The notes under the pieces were generated by a model. The model did not search any database. It was not told where the DNA came from and saw only the letters and a list, made by a program, of their open reading frames with translations. A program made the translations under genes and the position numbers. This document shows positions 24,921 through 34,904 of a stretch of DNA of 64,000 bases, piece by piece (within the stretch, counting starts at the first letter, position 1; every line of letters begins with the position of its first letter). Origin of the DNA: Brachypodium distachyon (taxonomy: Eukaryota; Streptophyta; Magnoliopsida; Poales; Poaceae); assembly GCF_000005505.3 (NCBI RefSeq), contig NC_016134.3, forward strand, positions 16,288,624 to 16,352,623, written 5' to 3'.

Positions 24921-25480
24921 GCAAGGTGGAATGCTTTTAGTGTCACAAGATGGGACACTACGCCACCAGCTGCCCGGACAACCAAGATGGCACTGGGAAC
25001 AAGCCCAATCCATTCCAGAAGGGCCACGTGAATCACGTGGATGTGGAAGAAATCACCGAGGAACCAGGTATTATACTTGGCACCTTCCACAATAATGCTT
25101 TTGAAGTACTAGTTCTGTTTGACACTGGAGCATCGCATTCATTCATTTCAAAAGTATTAGTAGAAAGAGGCAAATTACCCTCTAAGACCATGGCTCGACC
25201 CATGAAAGTGAACTCACCAGGTGGAACAATCCTAGCAACCCGACACTGTCGCCAACTACCCCTAAGTATTGGGAGACACACTTTTCCCTCTGATCTCATA
25301 GTTATAGATTCCCGAGGACTGGACCTAATCCTGGGAATGGACTGGTTGACCTTATATGAAGGATTAGTAGACTGTGCCTAAAGGACTGTCACACTCACAA
25401 CCCCAGACAAGAGACGCATCCGGTACAAGTCAACTCACAAGCTTAAGAAACCTAAGATTAATGCTCTTAAGGGGGTTAGC
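24921..25480 (+). pseudogene. Tekay gag zinc knuckle and protease (Tek-2)
   Basis: The gag frame resumes with the CCHC knuckle, but a TAG sits inside it at about 24941 (CF-stop-CHKMGHYATSC). It continues without a break into the aspartic protease: active site DTGASHSF at 25121-25144 and the ILGMDWL motif at about 25333. A TAA at 25379-25381 follows DCA. Gag and pol share one frame, as in Tekay/Del elements. The joint to RT lies near 25480. Confidence 0.85.
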
Positions 25481-27537
25481 GTGGACGATGTACCAATAGT
25501 GAAGGAATACCCGGACGTGTTTCCAGAGGAATTACCAGGCATGCCACCGAACCGTGATGTGGAGTTTCTTATTGAGTTAATGCCAGGAAGTGGACCCATA
25601 GCCAAGAGACCATATAAGATGGCTGTGGATGAATTAAAGGAATTGAAGAAGCAGCTAGCTGAACAGTTAGCGAAAGGCTTCATCCGCCCCAGTTCATCAC
25701 CATGGGGAGCACCTGTCCTGTTTGTGGAAAAGAAGGACAAGAGCCAATGGATGTGCATTGACTATCGCTCACTAAACGAAGTGACGATAAAGAATAAGTA
25801 TCCTTTACCCATAATCAATGATCTTTTCGATCAATTGAAGGGAGCTCAAGTGTTCTCAAAGATCAATCTGCGATCAGGGTATTTTCAGTTGAAAATCCGA
25901 GAGAAGGATATACCCAAGACGGCATTCACCACTAGGTATGGACTGTATGAGTACACCGTGATGCCTTTTGGTTTGACCAATGCACCCGCATACTTCATGA
26001 ACATGATGACAAGGTGTTCATGGAATTCTTGGACAAGTTTGTCATGGTATTCATCGATGACATATTGATCTATTCCAAGAGCAAGGAAGAGCATGAGCAG
26101 CATCTGCGCATGATTTTGGAGAAGTTGAGAGCACACCAGCTGTACGCCAAATTCAGTAAGTGTGAATTTTGGTTATCAGAAGTCAGCTTTCTTGGACACA
26201 TGGTGTCAGGAGCCGGAGTAGCCGTTGACCCAGCAAAGGTTTCAGCAATTACGGAATGGGAGGCACCGAAGAATGTCGGAGAAGTCCGCAGCTTCCTTGG
26301 ACTTGCTGGTTACTATCGGAGATTCATTGAGAATTTCTCCAAAATAGCGAAACCCATGACAGAGCTTTTAAAGAAAGAGAAGAAGTTTGCCTGGAATGAG
26401 TTTTGTGAAGAGAGCTTCCTGGAATTGAAGAAAAGACTAGTGTCTGCGCCCATCCTTGTTTTGCCTGACCTACAAGAGGATTTTCAAGTATACTGTGACG
26501 CCTCACGTCAAGGATTGGGAGGAGTGTTAATGCAAGGAGAAAGAGTTGTAGCGTACGCATCGCGGCAACTAAAGAGCCACGAAGGCAACTATCCCACTCA
26601 TGACTTGGAGTTAGCATCGGTAGTGCATGCCCTGAAGCCTTGGAGGCACTATCTGATGGGAAAGCATTGTGAGCTGTTTACTGACCACAAGAGTCTGAAG
26701 TACATTTTCACTCAGAAGGAGTTGAATCTGAGGCAGAGAAGATGGTTAGAACTGATAAAAGATTATGACCTGAATTTACAAAATCATGCAGGCAAGGCTA
26801 ATGTAGTTGCCGATGCATTGAGCCGCAAGGGCTATTTAAATGAACTAACAGCTGGAAAATTACCACCAGAGTTGTGCGAACAGTTCAAAGACCTCAGACT
26901 GGAAATAGTACCAGAAGGTTACTTAGCCGCTTTGGAAGTGCAACCCACACTGCTAGATAAGATTAGAGAAGCACAGAAGGATGACTCAGAAATAAAAGAA
27001 ATAAAAGAGAATATGCTTATAGGAAAGGCCAAGGATTTTCGAGAGGACGGCCAGGGTACCATATGGTTCGGAAGACGCATTTGCGTACCGCAGGATCCAG
27101 GACTCAGAAAGTTGATTCTGCAAGAAGCCCATGATTCACCGTACTCAATCCACCCTGGAAACACAAAGATGTACATGGACCTCAAGGAAACATTTTGGTG
27201 GTCCGGATTGAAGCGAGACATCGCTGAGTTCATTGCCTTGTGCGATGTGTGCAGTAGAGTTAAAGTTGAACACCAGAAACCAGCAGGATTGCTAAGACCA
27301 CTGCCAATACCGGAATGGAAGTGGGATAAAGTAGGCATGGATTTTATCACCGGGTTACACGGGACCAGATCAGGATCTGATTCCATTTGGGTAGTGGTTG
27401 ACCGTTTGACCAAGGTTGCCCACTTTATACCGGTGAAGACTACATACACCAGTGCACAGTTAGCGAAGCACTACATATCCAGAATAGTGTGTTTACACGG
27501 AGTACCCAAGGAAATAGTTTCAGACAGAGGTACTCAA
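25481..27537 (+). pseudogene. pol: Tekay RT, RNase H and integrase N-part (Tek-2)
   Basis: This encodes reverse transcriptase (start region [13 protein letters not shown], fingers [14 protein letters not shown] segment, active site [10 protein letters not shown] at about 26050), RNase H ([32 protein letters not shown]) and integrase (zinc-binding [10 protein letters not shown] to CDVCSRVK, catalytic GMDFITG, then VSDRGTQ). One base is missing near 26006 (NMM codons), shifting the rest of pol into another frame. The BARE-like solo LTR splits the integrase core at 27537; the core resumes at 28871. Confidence 0.88.
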
Positions 27538-28865
27538 TGAAGGGGCGCGTAGAGATAAACAAAAAACTTTTCCTACGCGAACTCCCAAGATCTAGCCGAG
27601 GTAGAAGGCCACGAGGATTACCACTAGACGCGCAGTTGCGGATTATCGATGCGGCGCCTTGATGCAGTGCAGTCCCTCGATCCGATCCAGCCGATCAAAT
27701 CCCGCGATCGTCGAAGTGCTGAACGTACAGCACCTCTGCCGGTATCCACACGTGCGAGGAGGAGCTCCGGCGGCGGACTGCTAGGTCCGGTGCGACGGTT
27801 GAACTGAATCGGGCTAGGGTTCTCAACGCATGAGAGTGGAAAAACCGTGCCCCTTAGGCATCCCACGCCCCTGCTTATATATCGAGTGGAAGTGGGCTCC
27901 AAGCCTTGTGGCCCATCCACCCTGCGAGTCCAACTCGCATTGTCAGCCCAATTCCAGTTCGGGTCCAACCCGACCAAATATTTGCTCCCGCTCTTAAGTG
28001 TGTGACCCCGCAGGCTCATGGCGACTTGGACACGATTGGAGTCCGACTCACAATCGATCAATCGGTAGCGGCTCCTAGCAGAACGTGCCGACTCCCAAGT
28101 ACCATCGAGTCATGACGACGTACCTTCCAATGTGACATACGTCTTAGTCCCTTTTGCCTCACGATATACCTTGTCGAACTATAGGCGATTAATTGTCATC
28201 CCTTTAATAGTTCAACTCTCTTCTCGATCCGTGATATACGATTCATCCGACTAACTCTTAGTCGATCGACCCGGTTAACAGTTAACCAAGTCGCGCATGG
28301 CCATGCTTCCCGAATCATATCACTCGAGAGGGCCCAGAGAATATCTCTCCAGTCGGAGGGGCAAAATCCCATCTTGGTTATCCACATCACACAGCTTGAT
28401 TCTCAGTCAACCCGAACTCTGCCTTTATAACTGCCCTGTTACGGAACAACGTTTGACAGAACCTAAGTTGGTGATCCACAACTCGGATTGTGCGATAACC
28501 TCAGGTCTAAGGATTACATTGATTGAGACATGCAAATGACGACCTACTCGTTGCATCTCAATATGGGTCAGTCCGACTCGCTAAACTCTTTAGCCGAGTC
28601 CGTGTAAGCTGGAATGACATCACCATGCCCATGACAAGTGGAACCGAGTCATCAGCCAACTTTCACATTAGTCTAGGTTATGTGTCCAGCACAACCTCAA
28701 TGACTAAGGACAATTTAGTATGAACAACATGAATACATAGTTCCACAATCAAATCACATATTCAATGATACATATCAGATGTTCAAACAAGGACAACTTA
28801 ATAATATTTATGAATACATTGGGAATTACATCATACATGATTGCCTCTAGGGCATATTCCCAACA
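27538..28865 (-). mobile_element. Angela/BARE/RIRE1-like solo LTR
   Basis: A 1328-bp insertion with a perfect CTCAA duplication (27533-27537 and 28866-28870). Read on the minus strand it starts TGTTGGGAATATGCCCTAG, the signature of Angela/BARE/RIRE1 copia LTRs of grasses, and ends CGCCCCTTCA. It has no PBS, PPT or internal domain, so it is a solo LTR. It interrupts the integrase core of Tek-2. Confidence 0.85.
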
Positions 28866-29752
28866 CTCAATTTACCTCAAGATTTTGGGGACAACTACAT
28901 GAGTCTCTAGGAACGAGACTAGAATTCAGCACAGCTTTTCATCCGCAGACGGATGGACAGACCGAGAGCGTAAATCAGATCCTTGAAGATATGTTGAGAG
29001 CTTGCGCTCTAGATTATGGGTCTAGTTGGGATAACAATCTGCCGTATGCAGAATTCTCATACAACAACAGCTTCCAAACCAGCATTGGAATGCCACCGTT
29101 TGAAGCCTTGTATGGAAGGAAATGCAGAACACCATTGTTATGGGATGGTGTAGGAGACCGTAGCCTATTCAGGCCGGATATGATAAAGGATGCCGAAGAA
29201 AAGGTTAGACTCATCCGAGACCGGCTGAAAGTAGCCCAGTCAAGGCAGAAAAGCTACGCAGATTCTAAACGTAGGGAAGTCATCTACGAGGCTGAAGATA
29301 GAGCGTATCTCAGAGTTTCACCGATACACGGTGTCAAAAGATTTGGTATAAAAGGAAAGCTAGCACCCCGTTTTATTGGACCTTTCAAGATCTTGTCGCG
29401 ACAAGGAGAGGTAGCCAACAAGTTGGATTTACCGGAAGCACTGTCGAATGTCCACAATGTCTTCCACGTATCGCAGCTGAAGAAGTGTCACCCCGAGATG
29501 GCCGACACACCCCTGAGGGATACGATACCTCTAGAAGAAGTCCAATTGCAGAGTGACCTCACATATGAGGAGAAACTGATCAGAATCTTGGACACAACTG
29601 AGAGACAAACCCGATCCAAAACCATCAAGTTTGCAAAGTCCAGTGAGACCATCATACAGAAGAAGAAGCCACTTGGGAACGCGAAGATGATCTTCGAGAG
29701 GACCACCCACACCTCTTTGCTAGCCACACCGAATCTCGAGGACAAGATACAT
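28866..29752 (+). pseudogene. pol: Tekay integrase C-part and chromodomain (Tek-2)
   Basis: The integrase core continues with the catalytic aspartate/glutamate region (PQTDGQTESVNQILEDML), the GPY/F-type module (LAPRFIGPFKIL, HNVFHVSQLKKCHPE) and a chromodomain start (IRILDTTERQTRSKTIKF). A single-base loss inside the chromodomain, near 29635, throws the rest out of frame, so its WEREDDL end is only visible in another frame. The chromodomain marks the element as a chromovirus, whose integrase is known to direct insertion to heterochromatin. Confidence 0.85.
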
Positions 29753-29769
29753 CTTAAGGGGGTTAGGTC
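29753..29769 (+). other. Polypurine tract, Tek-2
   Basis: CTTAAGGGGGTTAGGTC lies immediately before the 3' LTR TG. Tek-3 has the identical tract on the other strand at 45871-45887. Confidence 0.8.
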
Positions 29770-30815
29770 TGTAACATCCCAAAATTTCAAACTTTTACAT
29801 GAGCATTACATCCATAAGCATCATGCCACAATTGCATGTTTGAATTCAAATTTGAATCATAAAAGACTTTAAAAGATTTTGTTTACACCTATTTGAGCTT
29901 TGGATCTTCAAACCATTAAGGTTTCTAAAATAAAAGGGGTTTATTGCACATATGAGCTATCCCATAATTTTTGGGTAATTATTTGGAGTTGAAAAAGTAT
30001 TTTATTTAAATAGATATATGGCCCTAAAAGCATTTATAGGGAAAATGTATTTTTATATATTTTATTTTGAAGAGAAACTACTTCCAAAAGTTGTATCATG
30101 GTAGAACATGATTTTACAATTTTTTTGGAATTTATTTGGCCAATTTGGAGTTCAAACTCAAAAGATGTCAAAGGAATGAGAAAAACAGAAAAAGAAAAGG
30201 TCTAAAAGAAAAAAAAAGGGTAAACCGGACCGGCCTCGGCCACTTTGGGCCGAACCGGCCCAGTCCGACCGCGCCCGACCGCACGCGAGCCGGCCCCGCC
30301 AGCCCGGCCGCCCCGCGCGCGCCCGCACCTGCTGACAGGTGGGGCCCACCTGTCAGGGGCTTCTTCCCCGGAAGGAAAGCCCCGCGTCCGCCGGGCGCCT
30401 TCCTTCTTCGCCGCCGCGCGCTCACCGCCGGATTCCCCTCGCTCCGCCCTTCCTTTTGCACGCTGGAGTGCATCCTTTTAAGCCCCGCGACCCCCTCTCT
30501 TCTTCCCTTCTGCTCCCCCTTGCTATCACGCCGCCAGGCCGCCCCGATTTCTCACCGGAGTCCGACCACCCGCGCCGCCGTTTTCTCTCTCACCGACGAC
30601 GTTCGGTGAGCCTTCCTCGAAGCCGTCCATCTCTCTCTTCTTCTCTCTCCCTCGCGGTCAAGATGACGTGCTTCTTTTTCCTTTTCGTGCGCTGTAGCTC
30701 CCCGCCGACGAACGCCCGACGCCGCGCCGCCGTCCGCCGACCGCGCCGCCCGCCCGTCTTCATCCTAGGCACCGACCCCGCCGTCCCTGACTACCGCCGA
30801 CCGCGCCCCCGTCTT
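29770..30815 (+). repeat. Tek-2 3' LTR, truncated
   Basis: Only the first 1046 bp of the LTR are present. It holds the CpG-rich block (30240-30815) with many GGCCCA/TGGGCC words and the palindrome. At 30815/30816 it passes without TG/CA or target repeat into Sire-1 sequence at CATTTGTGGG. No gene is seen in it. Confidence 0.85.
30332..30356. promoter_or_regulatory. 25-bp LTR palindrome, Tek-2
   Basis: The same inverted repeat as at 7013-7037, read on the opposite element strand: arms CTGACAGGTGGG and CCCACCTGTCAG around one G. Conserved between LTRs that differ elsewhere. Confidence 0.5.
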
Positions 30816-33509
30816 CATTTGTGGGAAATCTGAATCCCCGTAAGGATGCTTCAAAGCGTCCCAATACTTCACGTGCTTACCCGATATTCCATGTTAATGA
30901 ATCTTACATTCTGAAGATGGTTAAGGATAATAAAGTGAGAGCTAATTTCACTGGAACCATAATGCGTGGAGAACATGCAAAACCTTAAATCTGGGTGCCA
31001 AAATCTGTCATTACATTTTTCCGTAATGCCCTGTGTTCTTCAAGTTCTACTAACATGCAGGAACCCATGAAAACATGGGTTCCTAAACGAGCCTAACTTT
31101 CTTCGTAGGCATATGCATCTGGAGGAAGAGAATAGGTCATGGACTCCGGATGTACGAATCATGACCGGTGAGAAGAAAATGTTTAGCTCTTTAGAACTTG
31201 GTCCTCAACATCATGAGAACATCACTTTTGGTGACAGTGGTAAGGGAAAGGTAATCGGTCTCGACAAAATTGCTATTTCCAAGGAAAATGACCTGTCTAT
31301 CAATGAAGTACTTCTTGTTGAATCACTTGGATATAATCTTCTATCAGTTGCTTAACTATGTGATAATGGACTAATCGTTTGCTTCACGAGACCATATGTG
31401 TATGTTACTTCAGAAAAGGATAACTCTTTTGTCTTCAGAGGGCGAAGAAAGGGTAACCTCTATCTTGTAAATTTTGAAGACTCCGCATACTCACCCCCTA
31501 CGTGTCTAGTTGCAAAATCCTCACTAGGGTGGCTCTGGCATAGAAGACTCGGTCATGTGGGCATGAAGAATTTGAATAAGCTTGTCAAAGGCGACCACAT
31601 CCGAGGCTTGAAAAACGTTTCCTTTGAAAAAGATCGTTTATGCAGTGCGTGCCAAGCTGGGAAGCAAATCGGAGCGTCTCATCCTGTGAAGAACGTCATG
31701 TCTACTTCAAGACCTCTCTTGGGTGTTCATGTTGATGATTATTGATGATTATTGATGATTATTGATGATTATTCACTTTGTGATTGTTGATGATTATTCA
31801 CGTTTCACTTGGGTGTTCTTTTTGAATGATAAGAGCACAGTAGTTGAGATCTTCAAGAAGTTTGCACGAAGAGCCCAAAATGAGTTTGAAGTATCCATCA
31901 AGGGCGTGCGAAGTGACAATGGAACAGAATTCAAGAATCTTCAAATGGAAGAATTCCTCGATGAGTACAGCATGAAGCACGAGTTCTCTGCACCTCATGT
32001 TCCTCAACAAAATGGGGTGGTAGAGAGGAAGAACCGTACATTGATCGAAATGGCCCGAACAATGCTGAACGAGTACAAGACTCCTGACCGCTTCTGGGCT
32101 GAAGCCATTAATACCGCTTGTCATGCTTCAAATCGCCTGTATCTTCATCGACTTTTGAAGAAAACTCCATACAAGCTCATTTCCTACCGCAAGCCCGATG
32201 TATCATACTTCAGAGTCTTCGGAAGCAAATGCTACATCCTCAACAAGAAGAATAGACAAGCTAAGTTTGATTCTAAATGTGACGAAGGTTTCTTCTTGGG
32301 TTATCCCTCGAATGCACATGCTTATCGAGTCTTCAACAACACTACCGAAGTTGTTAAAATTGCTAAGGATGTGCAGTTCGATGAAGCTAATGGCTCCCAA
32401 GAAGAGCAATTGCCAATGTCTGTAGATATCGAAGAAATTTCAGGAAATATCCAAAAGATGGCCATCGGTGATATTCGTCCAGAAGAATTCAAGCAAAGTG
32501 AATCCGGAAACAACAATGAGGAAAGCGCTTCACAAGCTGAAGAACCTAACCAAACCGAAACTTCCACCCCAGCTAAAAAACGACCTGCTGCTTCAAATGA
32601 AGCACAACCTAGCACTTCTGGTGGTGACGTACCTCATCCAAAGATCTGCAAAAGAATTCAGAAGGATCATCCCGTCGATCAAATTCTTGGAGACATCAGA
32701 AGAGGTACTCAAACTCGCTCACGTGTTGCAAATTTTTGTGAGCACTTCTCTTTTGTGTCTTCAGTTGAGCCGAAGACGACGGATGAAGCATTGTCGGATC
32801 CGGATTGGGTAATGGCTATGCATGAAGAACTGAACAACTTCAAGAAAAATGAAGTCTGGACCCTTGTGGAAAGGCCAAGACAAAATGTCATCGGCACCAA
32901 GTGGGTCTTCAGGAATAAGCAAGATGAAGATGGAATCGTTGTGAGGAACAAAACACGATTGGTTGCACAGGGCTTCACTCAGGTTGAAGGTTTGGATTTT
33001 GGTGAAACCTATGCCCCCGTTGCACATCTTGAATTCATTAGAATTCTTCTTACATATGCAAATCATCATGACATAACTTTATATCAAATGGATGTGAAAA
33101 GTGCACCTCGAGCCAGAAAGTTCTTAATAGAAAAGGCTTTCAAAATTGGTAAAATTGACCCAACACTTTTTACAAAGAAATTGAATGATGATCTCTTTGT
33201 GTGTCAAATATATGTGGACGATATTGTGTTTGGTTCCACTAACCCTGATTTCAGCGAAGAATTTGGAAAGATAATGACGGAGAAGTTTGAGATGTCTATG
33301 ATGGGAGAATTGAAGTTTTTCCTCGGTCTTCAAATCAAGCAAATGAAGAATGGAATCTTCATCTCTCAAACGAAGTACATCAGAGACATGCTGAAGAAAT
33401 TTGGGATGGAATCTGCTAAGGAAATTGAAACTCCAATGCACACAAATGGTCATCTAGACCTCAACACCACCGGTAAACCTGTAGATCAAAAGGTTTTTCG
33501 TTCCATGAT
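30816..33509 (+). pseudogene. pol: Sirevirus pol: protease, integrase, RT (broken)
   Basis: In order: a second copy of the protease region (stop replacing Trp at about 31134, and a 2-bp loss beside the active site), the shared stop after LLSVA, the integrase zinc domain (WHRRLGHV, CSACQAGK), the integrase core (VRSDNGTEF, PQQNGVVERKNRT), the Sirevirus hallmark DHPVDQILGDI at about 32664, and RT (KNEVWTLVERP, QMDVKSA, YVDD at about 33211). The first integrase catalytic segment is replaced by 10-bp repeats at 31732-31771. RT lacks an in-frame block at about 33104 between KSA and PRA. Tat-1 splits pol at 33509; RNase H continues at 41195. Confidence 0.9.
31732..31771 (+). repeat. Four 10-bp tandem repeats in integrase
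   Basis: TTGATGATTA is repeated four times. A related copy (GTTGATGATTATTCAC) follows at 31785-31800, next to GGGTGTTC words that occur both before and after. It replaces the integrase segment that normally holds the first catalytic aspartate, so it looks like repair filler copied from neighbouring DNA. Confidence 0.8.
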
Positions 33510-34500
33510 TGTCGTCGCTCGATGCTCCGACACCGGGGGCGTGCATCCACGTCCCCCTTTTAGGTTCGGTAGGGGCGTCTGGGGCAGAGACCCGGTTATC
33601 GCCGGCACGGCCAACGAGGCCCTATGGGGGCGGTGAGACCAAGTGCCAAGAGGGCGCGCTAGTACCAGAACAAATGCACACCCGTTCTTTTTTCCAGGTT
33701 CGGGCCACCCGGAGGTGTAAAACCCTACGTCCTGCCTATCTGAACTGATACTGATTGCGGATCAAGCATTTACAAGTTTTTTGCCGGACCAGTTCCCGGG
33801 CTTCCTCCCAATGTCTAGTACTTCTTACTATTCTCTGCTTGATGTCTACAGGAATCAAATGACCAACTCACTATCCTCCCAACTGTCTGACCCGTCAACC
33901 CTCTAACCCCCTTGACCGTTGGCATGGGTCCTCCTTTTATACACAAGGGGATGCCACATGTGCCACGGTGCATGGGCTACAAGTGTCCAAAGGGGAGGCA
34001 CGCAACTCTCCCCGGTGAGCTGGTGGCATGCATGGGTGCCACCTCCGCTGCTAGGGGCCTAAGACCCTAGGGTAGGATTGAACAACCACTGTTCCTTGCA
34101 TCGGACGGGTAACTACCCGTCGGTCGGCTCGTTTACTGAGCCGCGCGCCTTACTCCTTGCCTTGGTGGGACCGCGCGTTCCGCGCCCGCCACGCGCCCGC
34201 ACGGCGCTGTCCAGTGGGCCCCACAACCCGAGGCGGGGGCACGCGACCGGGAACCCCCCGTCCCCGCCAGTCGACCCGGGGAGCACCCGGGACCAGCGCA
34301 CCCGAGAACCTCCTCCCGGGAAGCAGCTTCCCGGGAGGTGCCTAAGCGGGAATGTTCCCCGAAGCCCCGCTAGCCCCTTTCGGGCTGGTAGCTTGCCGGG
34401 AAGCTCGTCGGCGCTCCCCGGGATGAGACCTTCCCGGGAACCCGGGGGAGGGGCCCACGCGTCGCGCAGCGGTGGTACCCCGGGTGCCGCCGGTGCGACA
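33510..34500 (-). repeat. Tat-1 3' LTR
   Basis: Begins TGTCGTCGCTCG and ends CCGGTGCGACA on the plus strand; same length as the right LTR. GC-rich, with repeated CCCGGGAA words at 34230-34440. No gene is seen. Confidence 0.9.
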
Positions 34501-34904
34501 GTAGCCCCCGGGCGTGGGCCGGCATCACCTGTTCCCAAAAGGGTCTCCCTCTAGTCGGTTGCCGGGCTACGCCCTTAACCGACGCATGGGCCCCTGATCA
34601 GTTGCGGGCCTGCGTCCCTTCGCTGCCCCGTGTACGGCGCCGCTAAAAGCGGAGTAGTGGGCGCGAGATTTCCGCCCTAACTCCCCCCCTAAATAGGGTA
34701 GTTAAGGCCACTCCGCGCATTACTCCCAGTGATTAGGAGTTATCCCCGCGCACCCGTAGGGTACGGAACCGGCCGTTACCAAACGACCGGGCATCATAAA
34801 TCTTCCACTGTTGCCAACAGGGGAGCAACACTTTGCCCTTTCGCCTCCATCCTCTTCCGCATCTCGCATCCCTGCGCTCCTGCCAGTTTTCGCCCTCGCT
34901 CCCC
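34501..34904 (-). other. Tat-1 PPT and spacer before aORF
   Basis: On the minus strand the LTR is preceded by CGCCCGGGGGCTAC, the likely polypurine tract, at 34501-34514. The rest (ACCGGCCGTTACC-type sequence) is noncoding and is shared with Tat-2 (55754-56172) and Tat-3 (63831-64000). On the plus strand it could hold the promoter of the aORF, although I see no clear TATA box. Confidence 0.6.

Larger units (their letters stand above)
8714..30815 (+). mobile_element. Tek-2: Tekay (Del) chromovirus, forward, nested and truncated
   Basis: This is a Ty3/gypsy chromovirus of the Tekay/Del lineage. Without later insertions it has a 5' LTR (8714-11300), PBS, ORF0, gag, protease, RT, RNase H, integrase with C-terminal chromodomain, PPT and the first 1046 bp of the 3' LTR. 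It contains four solo LTRs: F at 12196-20569 (holding G at 14322-18889), H at 21720-24920 and a BARE-like one at 27538-28865. The insertion point in Sire-1 is after TGTGG (8709-8713). The matching right flank is absent, because the 3' LTR breaks at 30815 directly into a second copy of Sire-1 sequence. Confidence 0.88.

Noticed and set aside
7967..31560. The duplicated Sire-1 segment as an assembly error
   Set aside because: The copies differ at roughly 15 places, including a 2-bp deletion and a private stop in the right copy, which an artefact would not produce. It is still worth confirming with long reads.
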